64,000 nt of DNA. Origin: Deferrisoma camini S3R1. GTDB taxonomy: Bacteria; Desulfobacterota; Deferrisomatia; Deferrisomatales; Deferrisomataceae. How positions within the stretch are numbered: position 1 is the stretch's first letter; each line of letters begins with the position of its first letter. This document shows positions 23,592-31,693 of this stretch, one piece after another. The translations under genes were made by a program, and so were the position numbers. The notes under the pieces were generated by a model that was given only the letters and a program-made list of their open reading frames with translations, was not told where the DNA came from and searched no databases. The stretch covers positions 872,501-936,500 of the forward strand of contig NZ_JAFN01000001.1 in assembly GCF_000526155.1 (NCBI RefSeq), given 5' to 3'.

Positions 23592-24770
23592 ATGGACGGA
23601 GCGTTGGAAGGAATCCGGGTGCTGGACCTGTCGCGCCTGTTCCCGGGGCCGTTCGCCACCCAGCTCCTGGCGGACTTCGGCGCGGACGTAATCAAGGTGG
23701 AGCAGCCGGGCCGGGGCGACTACATGCGGGGATTCGCTCCCATGGTGCGGGGCGAGAGCCTGTTCTTCCTGAACCTGAACCGCAACAAGCGAAGCGTGGC
23801 CCTGGACCTGAAGCACCCCCGGGGCCGGGACGCCCTGCTGCGCCTGGTGGACACGGCCGACGTGGTGGTGGAGTCGTTCCGGCCCGGGGCCATGGAGCGG
23901 CTCGGCCTGGGGCCGGACGAGCTCCTGGGGCGCAACCCCCGGCTGATCTACTGCGCGGTCACCGGATACGGCCGGTCCGGCCCCTACGCCCAGCGGGCCG
24001 GCCACGACGCCAACTACCTGGGGGTGGCGGGCGCCCTGGCGCTCAACCGGGACGCCCAGGGCCGGCCCGTGCTGCCCCACTTCCAGATCGGGGACGTGGG
24101 GGGCGGGGCGCTCAACGCGTGCATCGGGATCCTGCTGGCCCTGGTGGCCCGGCAACGCACCGGCCGGGGGCAGGTCGTGGATGCCGCCATGGTGGACGGT
24201 GTGGCCACCTGGCTCACCTACCGGTGGGCCCACCTGGAGGTGGGCACGCCGGAACGGGAACTCCATCTCGGGGGCGGATACCCATGTTACGCGGTGTACG
24301 AGACGGCGGACGGCCGTTTCGTGGTGCTGGCGGCCCTGGAGCCCCAGTTCTGGGAGCGGTTCTGTCGCCACATCGGCCGGCCCGAGTGGATCCGGGCCCA
24401 GTTCGCAGGCGGGGAGGAGCGGGACCGGATCTTCGACGAGCTGCGCTCGCTGTTCCGCAGCCGTACCCGGGACGAGTGGGTTCGGGAGCTCGAGCCCGTG
24501 GACTGCTGCACCTCCCCGGTGCTGGAGGTGGACGAGCTGGCCGACGATCCCCACTGGCGGGAGAGGGAGCTGGTTCGGCCCGTCGAGATCCCGGGGTGGG
24601 GGGTCCTGCGGGCCCTGGGGTTCCCGGTCCGGCTCTCCGCCACCCCCGGGTCGGTCCGCAGGCCGCCGCCCGGCCTGGGGGAGCACACCCGGGAGGTGCT
24701 GACCGAGGCGGGGCTGTCGGAGGGGGAGATCCACGCCCTGCTGGCCGAGGGGGCGGCGGCAGGCTCGTGA
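23592..24770 (+). CDS. CaiB/BaiF-type CoA transferase (alpha-methylacyl-CoA racemase-like)
   Basis: Family III CoA transferase fold, 392 residues. Landmarks: LEGIRVLDLSRLFPGPFATQ, LADFGADVIKVEQPGRGD, NRNKRSVALDLKHPRGRD, AGHDANYLGVAGALAL and IGDVGGGALNACIGILLALV, then VVDAAMVDGVATW. The GHDxNY and GDVGGG segments match the racemase branch (His and Asp catalytic pair) better than formyl-CoA transferase. Substrate cannot be told from the neighbours. ATG 23592 has GGAGGTGT upstream. Confidence 0.85.
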   Translation: MDGALEGIRVLDLSRLFPGPFATQLLADFGADVIKVEQPGRGDYMRGFAPMVRGESLFFLNLNRNKRSVALDLKHPRGRDALLRLVDTADVVVESFRPGAMERLGLGPDELLGRNPRLIYCAVTGYGRSGPYAQRAGHDANYLGVAGALALNRDAQGRPVLPHFQIGDVGGGALNACIGILLALVARQRTGRGQVVDAAMVDGVATWLTYRWAHLEVGTPERELHLGGGYPCYAVYETADGRFVVLAALEPQFWERFCRHIGRPEWIRAQFAGGEERDRIFDELRSLFRSRTRDEWVRELEPVDCCTSPVLEVDELADDPHWRERELVRPVEIPGWGVLRALGFPVRLSATPGSVRRPPPGLGEHTREVLTEAGLSEGEIHALLAEGAAAGS

Positions 24771-24855
24771 TCCTTGACCCCGGTCAAGGCGCTGGAAACC
24801 GATCTGGGGTGAGATGCATCCAACCGCTCGGAACCCCACGCGCCGGAGGGACGCC

Positions 24856-24981
24856 ATGGGCCTCGACGCCCTGTTCGTCGTGCTGCTCGCGGTCCTGGCC
24901 GGGATCTACGGGATCTACTGGCTGGAGGCCCGGAGGGCCGGGCCCCGCCCGGGGGGGCGGGACGGTCAGGACTCGCAGTGA
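24856..24981 (+). CDS. Possible small single-span membrane protein (41 residues)
   Basis: ATG 24856 has GGAGGGAC five bases upstream. The frame reads MGLDALFVVLLAVLAGIYGI, a clear hydrophobic helix, then YWLEARRAGP and a basic, Gly-rich tail. It ends inside the 3' end of the convergent ferredoxin gene (16-base overlap). Upstream at 24772-24789 is an 18-base palindrome CCTTGACC-CC-GGTCAAGG. No family known to me. Confidence 0.45.
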   Translation: MGLDALFVVLLAVLAGIYGIYWLEARRAGPRPGGRDGQDSQ

Positions 24982-25151
24982 ATCGCCTCGACCGGACACG
25001 TCTCTGCCGCCTCCGTGATCCGGTCGTCCAGGGAGAGGTCGGCGTCGGCGCGCACCGTGGCCACGTCGCCCTCGAGCTCGAACACCTCGGGGCAGATGTC
25101 CACACAGGTTCCGCAGGCGATGCACTCGTCGTCGATCCAGACCTTCTTCAT
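24966..25151 (-). CDS. Small [4Fe-4S] ferredoxin
   Basis: Electron carrier of 61 residues: KKVWIDDECIACGTCVDICP gives the C-x2-C-x2-C-x3-CP motif, and ETCPVEAIHCES adds the distal cysteine, so one cubane cluster as in Desulfovibrio or Thermotoga ferredoxins. The ATG overlaps the stop of the sirtuin gene (ATGA), so it is the last gene of the ThiF-GlpD-sirtuin-ferredoxin run. Confidence 0.93.
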   Translation of the reverse strand: MKKVWIDDECIACGTCVDICPEVFELEGDVATVRADADLSLDDRITEAAETCPVEAIHCES

Positions 25152-25930
25152 GGGGTTCCTCCGGGGTGCGAGGGGGAAGGGGATCCGCTCCCCGCGGGGG
25201 GCGGCCCCGGCAGGGGAATCCGTCGGAACAGGGCCCCCGCGGCGGAACGTACGCTCAGGTCCAAGGACGGGGTGAGGGGGGTGGCCGCCGGGTTGATCTC
25301 GACCACCACCGCCCCTCGGGCCAGCAGGGGAAACGAGGCCACCGGCTGGACCACGGCCGAGGTGCCGATCACGAGGAGGAGATCCGCCTCCTGCACCGCC
25401 TCCGTGCTCCGGGTCAGGGCCTCGGCGGGCAGGGGCTCTCCAAACCACACGACCCCGGGCCTCAGCAGCCCGCCGCACTCGGGGCACCGGGGCGGCACGG
25501 GCAACGGCACCCGCCGGTCCTCGCCCTCCCGGCCGCAACGGGTGCAGCGGAGCACCCAGAGGTTGCCGTGCACCTCGACCAGCCGGCGGCTTCCCGCCAG
25601 ACGGTGCAGCCCGTCCACGTTTTGGGTGATCAGCAGGAACCCGGGGTTGGCCCGTTCGTAGGCGGCGAGCCACCGATGGGCCGGGTTGGGCCGGGCCGGG
25701 GCGATCCGTTCCCTGCGCCAGTTGTACCACTCCCACACCAGGGCGGGGTCGCGGGCGAACGCCTCGGGCGTGGCCAGGTCCTCGGGCCGGTGGCGCCTCC
25801 ACAGCCCGTCCGGCCCCCGGAACGTGGGCACCCCGCTCTCCGCGGACACGCCGGCGCCCGTGAGGGCCACGGGACGCCGGGCTTTTCGGAGCAGGCCGGT
25901 CAGCTCGGCCACCGGATCCCGGCCGCTCAC
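25148..25930 (-). CDS. NAD-dependent protein deacylase, Sir2 family
   Basis: Sirtuin that removes acyl groups from protein lysines using NAD. From GTG 25930 it has 260 residues: ALTGAGVSAESGVPTFRG (NAD site), LITQNVDGLHRLAG, catalytic His in VEVHGNL, zinc cysteines in CTRCGREG and CPECGGLLRPGVVWFGEPLP, and VIGTSAVVQPVASFP. The Ala-Tyr/Arg pair of class III desuccinylases is not obvious: WYNWRRERIAPARPNPAH has Y and R close together, which hints at class III. Coupled to the genes on both sides by 4-base overlaps. Confidence 0.93.
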   Translation of the reverse strand: MSGRDPVAELTGLLRKARRPVALTGAGVSAESGVPTFRGPDGLWRRHRPEDLATPEAFARDPALVWEWYNWRRERIAPARPNPAHRWLAAYERANPGFLLITQNVDGLHRLAGSRRLVEVHGNLWVLRCTRCGREGEDRRVPLPVPPRCPECGGLLRPGVVWFGEPLPAEALTRSTEAVQEADLLLVIGTSAVVQPVASFPLLARGAVVVEINPAATPLTPSLDLSVRSAAGALFRRIPLPGPPPAGSGSPSPSHPGGTP

Positions 25931-27525
25931 CGCCACACCTCCTGGGCCGTTCGGATCTGGGCCCAGACCAGCTCCTCGAACCGCTCCTGCTCCTGACGGC
26001 GGCGGGGCTCGTCCCACCCCAGCTCCCGCGCCATGAGCCGGGAGGCCGCCTCGGCCACCCCCAGCCCCCGGTCGGGCCGCAGGCCCGTGCCCAGCCGTCG
26101 CAGCAGCACGTCGTCCAGGTGCCGGGCCCCTTCCTGACGTACGGCGTAGACCACCTGGGCCTTCCGGTCGTCGCATCCGGGGCCGAGACGCTCGCGCAGA
26201 TCCTCGCGGGCGAGGCCCAGCTCGATCACGTCGCACGCCTTCCGGCCGTACAGGCTCACCAGGTGGTCCACCACCTCCCGGGGGATGTGGGGCAGGTTCT
26301 CCGTGCACTCGACCAGGTTCTCCCGATACACGACCTGGTCACCGAATCCGCCGCCGACGAGGGGGGTCCGGTCCGTGGTTCCCGGGACCGCGGTGCCCAG
26401 GTGCCGGCAGGCCGCATCCACGCCGTATTCCGCCAGCCGGCGAAACAGGGTCAGGTTCCCGCCTGCCAGGGTGACGAACCCCGGAGGCCCGCCCGAGGGG
26501 ATCACCTCGAACCGGCAGGGCAGATCCCCGGCCCGGTCCTGTTGCCCCCGGGGTACGGCCCAGGCGCCGGCCTCGGCCAGGAGCAGCTGGGAACGGTCCC
26601 GGGCCAGGCCCGGCATGCGCGTCCGGGCCAGGCCCACCCACTCCCTCAGCCCCTCCACGTCGGGATGGGCGGCCTGGGCCGGGTCGGAGAGGTCGCGCAG
26701 GTGCCACCCGGCCACCACGTGGCCGTCCCGGGGTACGGCGAAGCACGGCGGGAACGACTCGCACCAAAGGGCGGTGTCCAGATCCGCGTCGATCCACAGA
26801 TGGGCCCCCTGCAGGATCCGGATCCGGGCCGCCCAGCCCGGGCCGGCCCGGCGCCCTAGCTCGTCGGCCCACGCGCCGGCCGCGTTGATCACCGCCCGGG
26901 CCTCCAGCACGTGCCGGCGGCCGGTCTGGACCTCGCGCACCTCCAGGCGGAACGAGCCCTGGCCCGGCCGAATCCGCTCCACCTCGTGGTAGTTCCGGCA
27001 GTCCGCGCCCCGTTCCCGGGCCGAGAGCACGTGCTCGAGAACCAACCGGGACGGAAGGGCGCAGTGGAAGTCGTAGAACAGCCCCGCCCCCAGGAGGCCT
27101 TTGCCGTCCAGCACGGGCGCCCGACGCAGCGCCTCGCGCTCGGACAGGATCTGGCAGACGGGGTCGGCCGACCCCATGCTGAGCCAGTCGTAGAACCGAA
27201 ACCCCCAGCGGATCCGCCGCAGCGTCAGGGAGCCCCCGCGATAGGCCGGCACGATCACCGGCAGGGGACGGATGAGGTGGGGCACGATCCGGTGGAGGAT
27301 CTCCCGTTCCCGGAGGCATTCCAGTGCCAGGTGGAACTTCCGGTCCCGGGCGAACCGGAGTCCGCTGTGGATCAGGCCCGCAGCCCGGCCCGTGGTGCCC
27401 GAGGCCCAGTCCCCCCGCTCGAGGAGCACCACCCGCAGCCCCCGCAGCACCGCGTCCCGGGCCGCCGCGGCGCCCACGATCCCCCCCCCGACCACCGCGA
27501 TGTCATAGGGACGCGTGGTTCCCAC
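25927..27525 (-). CDS. FAD-dependent glycerol-3-phosphate dehydrogenase family protein (GlpA/GlpD)
   Basis: Oxidises glycerol-3-phosphate to dihydroxyacetone phosphate, passing electrons to quinone. It has 532 residues from GTG 27525: FAD motif YDIAVVGGGIVGAAAARDAV, GLRVVLLERGDWASGTTGRA, LIHSGLRF, INAAGAWADELG and TDRTPLVGGGFG, then a helical C-terminal domain. Length and the C-terminal domain fit GlpD/GlpA. No glpF or glpK nearby. The start lies 23 bases inside the end of the ThiF-like gene. Confidence 0.88.
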   Translation of the reverse strand: MGTTRPYDIAVVGGGIVGAAAARDAVLRGLRVVLLERGDWASGTTGRAAGLIHSGLRFARDRKFHLALECLREREILHRIVPHLIRPLPVIVPAYRGGSLTLRRIRWGFRFYDWLSMGSADPVCQILSEREALRRAPVLDGKGLLGAGLFYDFHCALPSRLVLEHVLSARERGADCRNYHEVERIRPGQGSFRLEVREVQTGRRHVLEARAVINAAGAWADELGRRAGPGWAARIRILQGAHLWIDADLDTALWCESFPPCFAVPRDGHVVAGWHLRDLSDPAQAAHPDVEGLREWVGLARTRMPGLARDRSQLLLAEAGAWAVPRGQQDRAGDLPCRFEVIPSGGPPGFVTLAGGNLTLFRRLAEYGVDAACRHLGTAVPGTTDRTPLVGGGFGDQVVYRENLVECTENLPHIPREVVDHLVSLYGRKACDVIELGLAREDLRERLGPGCDDRKAQVVYAVRQEGARHLDDVLLRRLGTGLRPDRGLGVAEAASRLMARELGWDEPRRRQEQERFEELVWAQIRTAQEVWR

Positions 27526-28336
27526 CCGACGCCTTCTCCTCTCCGAGCACCAGACGCAGGACCAGGTTCGCCTGGGCATGGGCCGCCACCCCCACCCGTG
27601 GGGCCATGAGCCCCACCCCGGGGCGGGCCTCGGACTCCAGGTCCCCCACCACGAACAGGCGGTGGGCCACCCGGTGGGTGCGGATCGCGTCGCTGGGGCC
27701 GTACCCTGCGAGCCCCGAGGCCGCCACGATCCAGGTGCCCGGCATCCGGGCCAGCACGGTCTCGACCAACATGGCCTTCTGGTCGGCTCGATCGAAGGCC
27801 TCGACCACCACCTGGCAGCCCCGGAACACCTCCGGCACGTTGGCCGGGGTCAGCCGAACCGGCCGGAGCTCCAGATCCACGTAAGGGTTGATCCGGCGCA
27901 GGTTGTGGGCCAGGGCCTCCACCTTGGGCAGGCCGATCTGGTCCACGAAGTACTGCTGCCGGTTGAGGTTGCTGGGTTCGACCACGTCGAAGTCGGCCAG
28001 CACCAGCCGGCCGAACCCAGTGCGCGCCAGGGCCACGGCGACCTGGCTTCCCAGGCCTCCCAACCCGGCGATGCCCACGCAGGCGCGCTTCACCCGGTCG
28101 TGGACGCCGGGGGTGTGGCGGGCCACCAGCAGGGCCTCCATCTCCTCGGCTGAGGGGACCTCGCCCCTACGGATCAGGACGATCTCGTCCCCCGGCCGCA
28201 CCGGCTCCTCGGCCCGGGCCGGGAACCCGTTTCGCACCAACACGTCCGCCCCGGGTCTGAACCGGTCACGCAGGTCGCCCACCCGCGAGCCCTCGGGCAC
28301 CTCCACCGACCGCTCGTTGACCCTGATCCGAAGCAC
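27503..28336 (-). CDS. thiF: ThiF-like adenylyltransferase with N-terminal ThiS-like domain
   Basis: E1-like enzyme that activates the sulfur carrier ThiS. From GTG 28336 (GGGAGG six bases upstream) it has 277 residues. Residues 1-65 form a ubiquitin-like ThiS fold (LRIRVNERSVEVPEGSRVGD, RPGDEIVLIRRG) but without the C-terminal Gly-Gly tail. The rest is ThiF: GIAGLGGLGSQVAVALARTG, ADFDVVEPSNLNRQQYFVDQ, VEAFDRADQKAMLVE and GLMAPRVGVAAHAQ. A proper ThiS with a GG end is at 37810, so the fused domain probably does not carry sulfur. TAG stop; overlaps glpD start. Confidence 0.88.
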   Translation of the reverse strand: MLRIRVNERSVEVPEGSRVGDLRDRFRPGADVLVRNGFPARAEEPVRPGDEIVLIRRGEVPSAEEMEALLVARHTPGVHDRVKRACVGIAGLGGLGSQVAVALARTGFGRLVLADFDVVEPSNLNRQQYFVDQIGLPKVEALAHNLRRINPYVDLELRPVRLTPANVPEVFRGCQVVVEAFDRADQKAMLVETVLARMPGTWIVAASGLAGYGPSDAIRTHRVAHRLFVVGDLESEARPGVGLMAPRVGVAAHAQANLVLRLVLGEEKASGGNHASL

Positions 28337-28404
28337 CTGGAACCTCCCGGGACGGCGTGTGCAGGCGATTGTGGCACCGGACCGGCCGGTTCGCAACCCG
28401 TGTC

Positions 28405-28432
28405 TTGACAGGGCGGCCAACCGGGCTAGGCT
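28405..28432 (+). promoter_or_regulatory. Sigma-70-type promoter upstream of the release-factor-like gene
   Basis: TTGACA, 16-base spacer, TAGGCT, ending 47 bases before the ATG at 28480. Good match to the -35 consensus and same spacing as the hflK promoter. Confidence 0.65.
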
Positions 28433-28479
28433 CGGATTCCACGCCGTTCCCCCGTTCGACCCAACGCCGGGAGGGTGCC

Positions 28480-29595
28480 ATGGACCTGGATCGGGAAATC
28501 CGTCGTCTCGCCCGTCTCGCACGCACGGAACATCCCTTCTTCACCGTGTACCTGAACACCCGCTGGAACTCCGAGAGGGAGCGCGAACGGGTGCGGATCT
28601 TCGTGAAGTCCAGGCTGCGCGAGTGCCTGGGGTCGGAGCCGGCCGAGGCCGGTGCCGGCGTGGAGGCGGACCGGGAGAAGATCGAGCACTACGTGAAGGG
28701 GCTGGTGGCCCGGGAGTGGGACGAGGAGTACAACGGCGTGGCCGTGTTCGCGTGCTCGGGGTTGGGGGTGTACCGGATCGTCCGCAGCTACATCCCGTTC
28801 CGGGACGAGGTGCAGTGCGCGGACCGGCCGTTCCTGAAACAGGCGGTGGAGAACCTGTGGGAGGGCCAGCGGGGGATCCTGGCCCACGTGGGATCGGAGG
28901 GGGGCAGCCTCTACGAGTTTCACCTGGGGGGGGTGGTGCGGACCTGGCGGTTCGAGGACGAGGAGTTCCCGGGCCGCCACGAGCAGGGCGGCTGGAGCCA
29001 AGCCCGGTATCAGCGGCACGTGGAGGACCACCTCCACCGGAACCTGCGGCGGCTCGCGGACCGCATGACCGCCTGGGTGGACGAGAGGGGCGGGTGCCGG
29101 GTGGTCGTGGCCGGACCGGACGAGATCGTGGCCGCGTTCGAGCGGGAGGTGCCCCGCCGGATCCAGGAGCGCCTCGCGGCGCGGCTACGGGTGGACCCCC
29201 ACGCCGGTTCGGCCGAGGTCGTGGAACGAAGCCTGGCGGCGTTGGCCCGGGCCCGGGACCGAGAGGCCGCCGGCCGGCTCCAGAGGGTGCTGGACCGGGA
29301 CGGCGGCCGGGCGCTGGGAACCGTCGCGGTGTGCACGGCCGTGCGGGACGGCCGGGTGCACGAGCTGTTCCTGCTCAAGGGGTTCCGGCGGCCCGGCTGG
29401 GCGTGTGCGAGCTGCGGCGAGCTGGGGGAGCGGGTGCCCCTGGGATGCCCCCGGTGCGAGCGACCGGTGGAGGCCGTGGATCTGGGGGAGGAGTGGGTGC
29501 GCAGGGTCCTGGCGAGCGACGGGCAGATCGCGTTCCTGGACGGCCACGAGGGGCTGGAGGCGGCCGGGGGGGTGGCGGCGGCCCTCCGGTACTGA
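28480..29595 (+). CDS. Bacterial archaeo-eukaryotic release-factor-like protein (baeRF/Vms1-like) with zinc ribbon
   Basis: Resembles the baeRF superfamily related to eRF1 and to Vms1/ANKZF1, which release nascent chains from tRNA on stalled ribosomes. It has 371 residues. An N-terminal domain (EHPFFTVYLNTRWNSERERE) leads to GVAVFACSGLGVYRIVRSYI. The HEQGGWSQARYQRHVEDHLH segment sits where the family keeps its catalytic loop (GGWSQ here). A helical part (LHRNLRRLADRM) and VVVAGPDEIVAAFEREVP follow, and the C-terminus carries a zinc ribbon (CASCGELG...GCPRC). Which reaction it performs is inference; no substrate is visible. Confidence 0.75.
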   Translation: MDLDREIRRLARLARTEHPFFTVYLNTRWNSERERERVRIFVKSRLRECLGSEPAEAGAGVEADREKIEHYVKGLVAREWDEEYNGVAVFACSGLGVYRIVRSYIPFRDEVQCADRPFLKQAVENLWEGQRGILAHVGSEGGSLYEFHLGGVVRTWRFEDEEFPGRHEQGGWSQARYQRHVEDHLHRNLRRLADRMTAWVDERGGCRVVVAGPDEIVAAFEREVPRRIQERLAARLRVDPHAGSAEVVERSLAALARARDREAAGRLQRVLDRDGGRALGTVAVCTAVRDGRVHELFLLKGFRRPGWACASCGELGERVPLGCPRCERPVEAVDLGEEWVRRVLASDGQIAFLDGHEGLEAAGGVAAALRY

Positions 29596-29599
29596 CCTC

Positions 29600-29916
29600 G
29601 GTTGTTGGTCGTTGGTCGGGGCCTTCGGCCCGCTAGGCAGCTAGGGGGCCAGGCAGCGCTCGAACCGCGCCAAAGCCCGGGGGCATGGGGCCTGCTTCCG
29701 GCCGCGCGCGAAGCCGAGCATGAGATCCGCCGCGCAGGCACGGGGCATCAGCGATGGTTTCATGACAGACCGGTCAGCACGAACGATTTCACGGTGCGAA
29801 CGTTGGAGGCGCTGCGCGGCGAGCCAAGGAGCCGCACGCGGCGCTCCAGCAGACCCCTTGTATAAGGGCCCCCGGACAGGGGAGTGAGTGCGCCTACTTC
29901 GTTGCCGGTTCAATAC
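29600..29916 (+). repeat. Mosaic repeat island: heptamers, inverted core module, CGCCTA motif
   Basis: The 29596-30000 gap has, in order: heptamer array (29600-29620), a GGGCCTTCGGCCCGCTAGGC stretch also at 5420-5440, an inverted core module 29682-29857 (arms CATGGGGCCTGCT and AGCAGACCCC), and CGCCTACTTCGTTGCCGG (29891). Stem CTGCGCGGC/GCCGCGCAG is at 29812-29820 and 29729-29737; the small hairpin reads CATC-AGC-GATG (29746-29756). No gene is seen. The dodecin ribosome binding site follows at about 29988. Confidence 0.85.
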
Positions 29917-30000
29917 CTTCTCCGTTGCCCGACCCCGCAGGGGCCTGAGGAGGCCTCCCCGGCCGGTTGGGTCGACAACCACACCCAAAGGAGGACGATC

Positions 30001-30210
30001 ATGGCAGTGGCTCGGGTTACCGAACTGGTGGCGGCATCGCCGGTGAGCTTCGACGACGCCATCCGCAAGGGGTTCGAACGGGCGGCCAAGACGCTGCGGA
30101 ACATCACGGGGTTCCACGTCACCGAGTGGCGGGCCAGCGTGAAGGACGAGGCGATCCAGGAGTATCGGGTCACCATGCGGGTGACCTTCCTCCTGGAAGA
30201 CACCCTATAG
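30001..30210 (+). CDS. Dodecin (flavin-binding storage protein)
   Basis: Small protein forming a hollow dodecamer that binds riboflavin, FMN or related flavins. It has 69 residues: VARVTELVAASPVSFDDAIR, ERAAKTLRNITGFHVTEWRA and EYRVTMRVTFLLEDTL, an excellent match in size and pattern (Trp in TEWRA in place for flavin stacking). ATG 30001 has AAAGGAGGAC upstream. The stop TAG (30208-30210) lies in the 11-base target that the downstream insertion sequence duplicated, so the gene end is intact. Confidence 0.93.
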   Translation: MAVARVTELVAASPVSFDDAIRKGFERAAKTLRNITGFHVTEWRASVKDEAIQEYRVTMRVTFLLEDTL

Positions 30211-30213
30211 CCC
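30203..30213. repeat. Left copy of target-site duplication of the IS4 element
   Basis: CCCTATAGCCC, identical to 31683-31693. Eleven bases is within the 10-13 range of the IS4 subgroup. It holds the dodecin stop codon. Confidence 0.9.
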
Positions 30214-31682
30214 AATACTGTTCACTTAGTGTGCCTTCGTGCTATTCTTCTCTCGTCTTCCTTACTCATGGAAAGCGAGGTGAAGGATGGCTCGAACTCC
30301 AGCAGGGCTTCCCGAAGGCACGCGGATCACGGATTACATCACGCTGGGGGTCATCGCAAAAACGTTCCCCCTGCCCAAGGTGCACGAGGTGCTGCAAGCC
30401 ACAGGCAAGGCGAGCCAGCGACAGCGCGCCTTACCTGCCCATGTCGTGGTCTACTATGTGATCGCACTGGCGTTGTACATGAGCGTGTCCACACGAGAGG
30501 TGCTCCGCTGTTTGCTCGAAGGTCTCCAGTGGCTCATGGGGCCCCGTGAACGCGTTCGCGTTGCCGGAAAATCGGCCATCTCCCAAGCGCGGTCCCGTCT
30601 GGGGGCGGAACCGATCGAACGGCTGCACAACGAACTCGTCCGGCCGATCGCCGAAACGGCCACCCGAGGGGCGTGGTACCGGCGCTGGCGGCTGGTCAGC
30701 CTGGACGGCAGCACCTTGGATGTGGCCGATACTCAGGAGAACGAACAAGCCTTCGGACGCCCCAAGGCCGCCCGGGGACGGAGCGCCTATCCGCAGATCC
30801 GGTTCGTCTCCTTGGTGGAGAACGGAACCCACGTGCTGTTCGGCTCCCGCATGGGTGGATACCACACGAGCGAGGTCGCGTTGGCTCGGCACGTGGTGGA
30901 GTCCTTGCGGCCCGGGATGCTGTGTCTGGCCGATCGGTGTTTCTTCTCCTGGCCCTTGTGGACCCAGGCCTGCGCAACCGGAGCCGATCTGCTGTGGCGA
31001 GTGAAGGCAAGCGCACGCCTGCCGTGCATCCGTCGTCTGTCCGATGGTTCCTATCTGAGCAAGATCTATCCCAACGCCTATGCTCGCCAAAAGGATCGGG
31101 GCGGTGTCATGGTCCGGGTGATCGAGTACACACTGGACGGAGTCCCAGGCGCAGAGGACGTGTACCGGTTGGTGACCACGATCCTCGACCCTGAAGATGC
31201 CCCGGCAGAGGAGTTGGCCGCCCTGTACCAGGAACGCTGGGAGATCGAGACTGCACTCGACGAGTTGAAAACGCACCTCCGAGGGGCTCGGATTGTGCTC
31301 CGGAGCAAGACCCCGGAGCTCGTCCGACAGGAGTTCTTTGGGTTCCTGATGGCGCATTTTGCGATACGAGGACTCATGCATGAAGCCGCCCGCAAGGGCG
31401 ATGTGGATCCTGACGAACTTTCCTTCGTTCACACGGTGCGGGTGGTGCGTCGGAGACTGCCCGCTTTCGTCGCCACTCCCCCCTGAGCACAGGGCGGCGT
31501 TCCATGCGCAGGTGCTGGAGGAGATTTTGGAAGAGCGAGTGGTGTCCAGTCGTGGTCGACGCAACCCGCGAGCGGTGAAGCGGAAGATGACCCCGTATCC
31601 GACTCGGCATCGCCAAACGGTCTCGCCCATGCGACTGCAGCCCATTTGCGAACACGTTCGTATCTTAAAGTGAACAGTATTG
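30214..31682 (+). mobile_element. IS4-family insertion sequence, complete, 1469 bp
   Basis: Bounded by AATACTGTTCACTT (30214-30227) and its inverse AAGTGAACAGTATTG (31668-31682), with matching 11-base direct repeats on both sides. One transposase gene occupies most of it. Lower GC and different codon use than its neighbours suggest recent arrival. It sits exactly between the convergent dodecin and PHP genes and breaks neither. Confidence 0.93.
30287..31486 (+). CDS. IS4-family transposase, C-terminus shifted out of frame
   Basis: DDE transposase of the IS4 subgroup. The 399 residues in this frame start with the IS4 N-terminal domain (LPEGTRITDYITLGVIAKTF, VVVYYVIALALYM) and hold the catalytic acids in SLDGSTLDVAD, LADRCFFSWP and the Y-x2-R-x3-E-x6-K signature YQERWEIETALDELK. 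The frame stops at ACT CCC CCC TGA (31475-31486). In the +1 frame it continues EHRAAFHAQVLEEILEERVV to a TGA at 31671-31673, just inside the right end, giving about 461 residues. So the last 62 or so residues need a +1 shift, or the run gained one C. ATG 30287 has GAGGTGAAGG upstream. Confidence 0.92.
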   Translation: MARTPAGLPEGTRITDYITLGVIAKTFPLPKVHEVLQATGKASQRQRALPAHVVVYYVIALALYMSVSTREVLRCLLEGLQWLMGPRERVRVAGKSAISQARSRLGAEPIERLHNELVRPIAETATRGAWYRRWRLVSLDGSTLDVADTQENEQAFGRPKAARGRSAYPQIRFVSLVENGTHVLFGSRMGGYHTSEVALARHVVESLRPGMLCLADRCFFSWPLWTQACATGADLLWRVKASARLPCIRRLSDGSYLSKIYPNAYARQKDRGGVMVRVIEYTLDGVPGAEDVYRLVTTILDPEDAPAEELAALYQERWEIETALDELKTHLRGARIVLRSKTPELVRQEFFGFLMAHFAIRGLMHEAARKGDVDPDELSFVHTVRVVRRRLPAFVATPP

Positions 31683-31693
31683 CCCTATAGCCC
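31683..31693. repeat. Right copy of target-site duplication of the IS4 element
   Basis: CCCTATAGCCC, identical to 30203-30213. It holds the stop codon (TAG on minus, 31685-31687) of the PHP gene. Confidence 0.9.
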
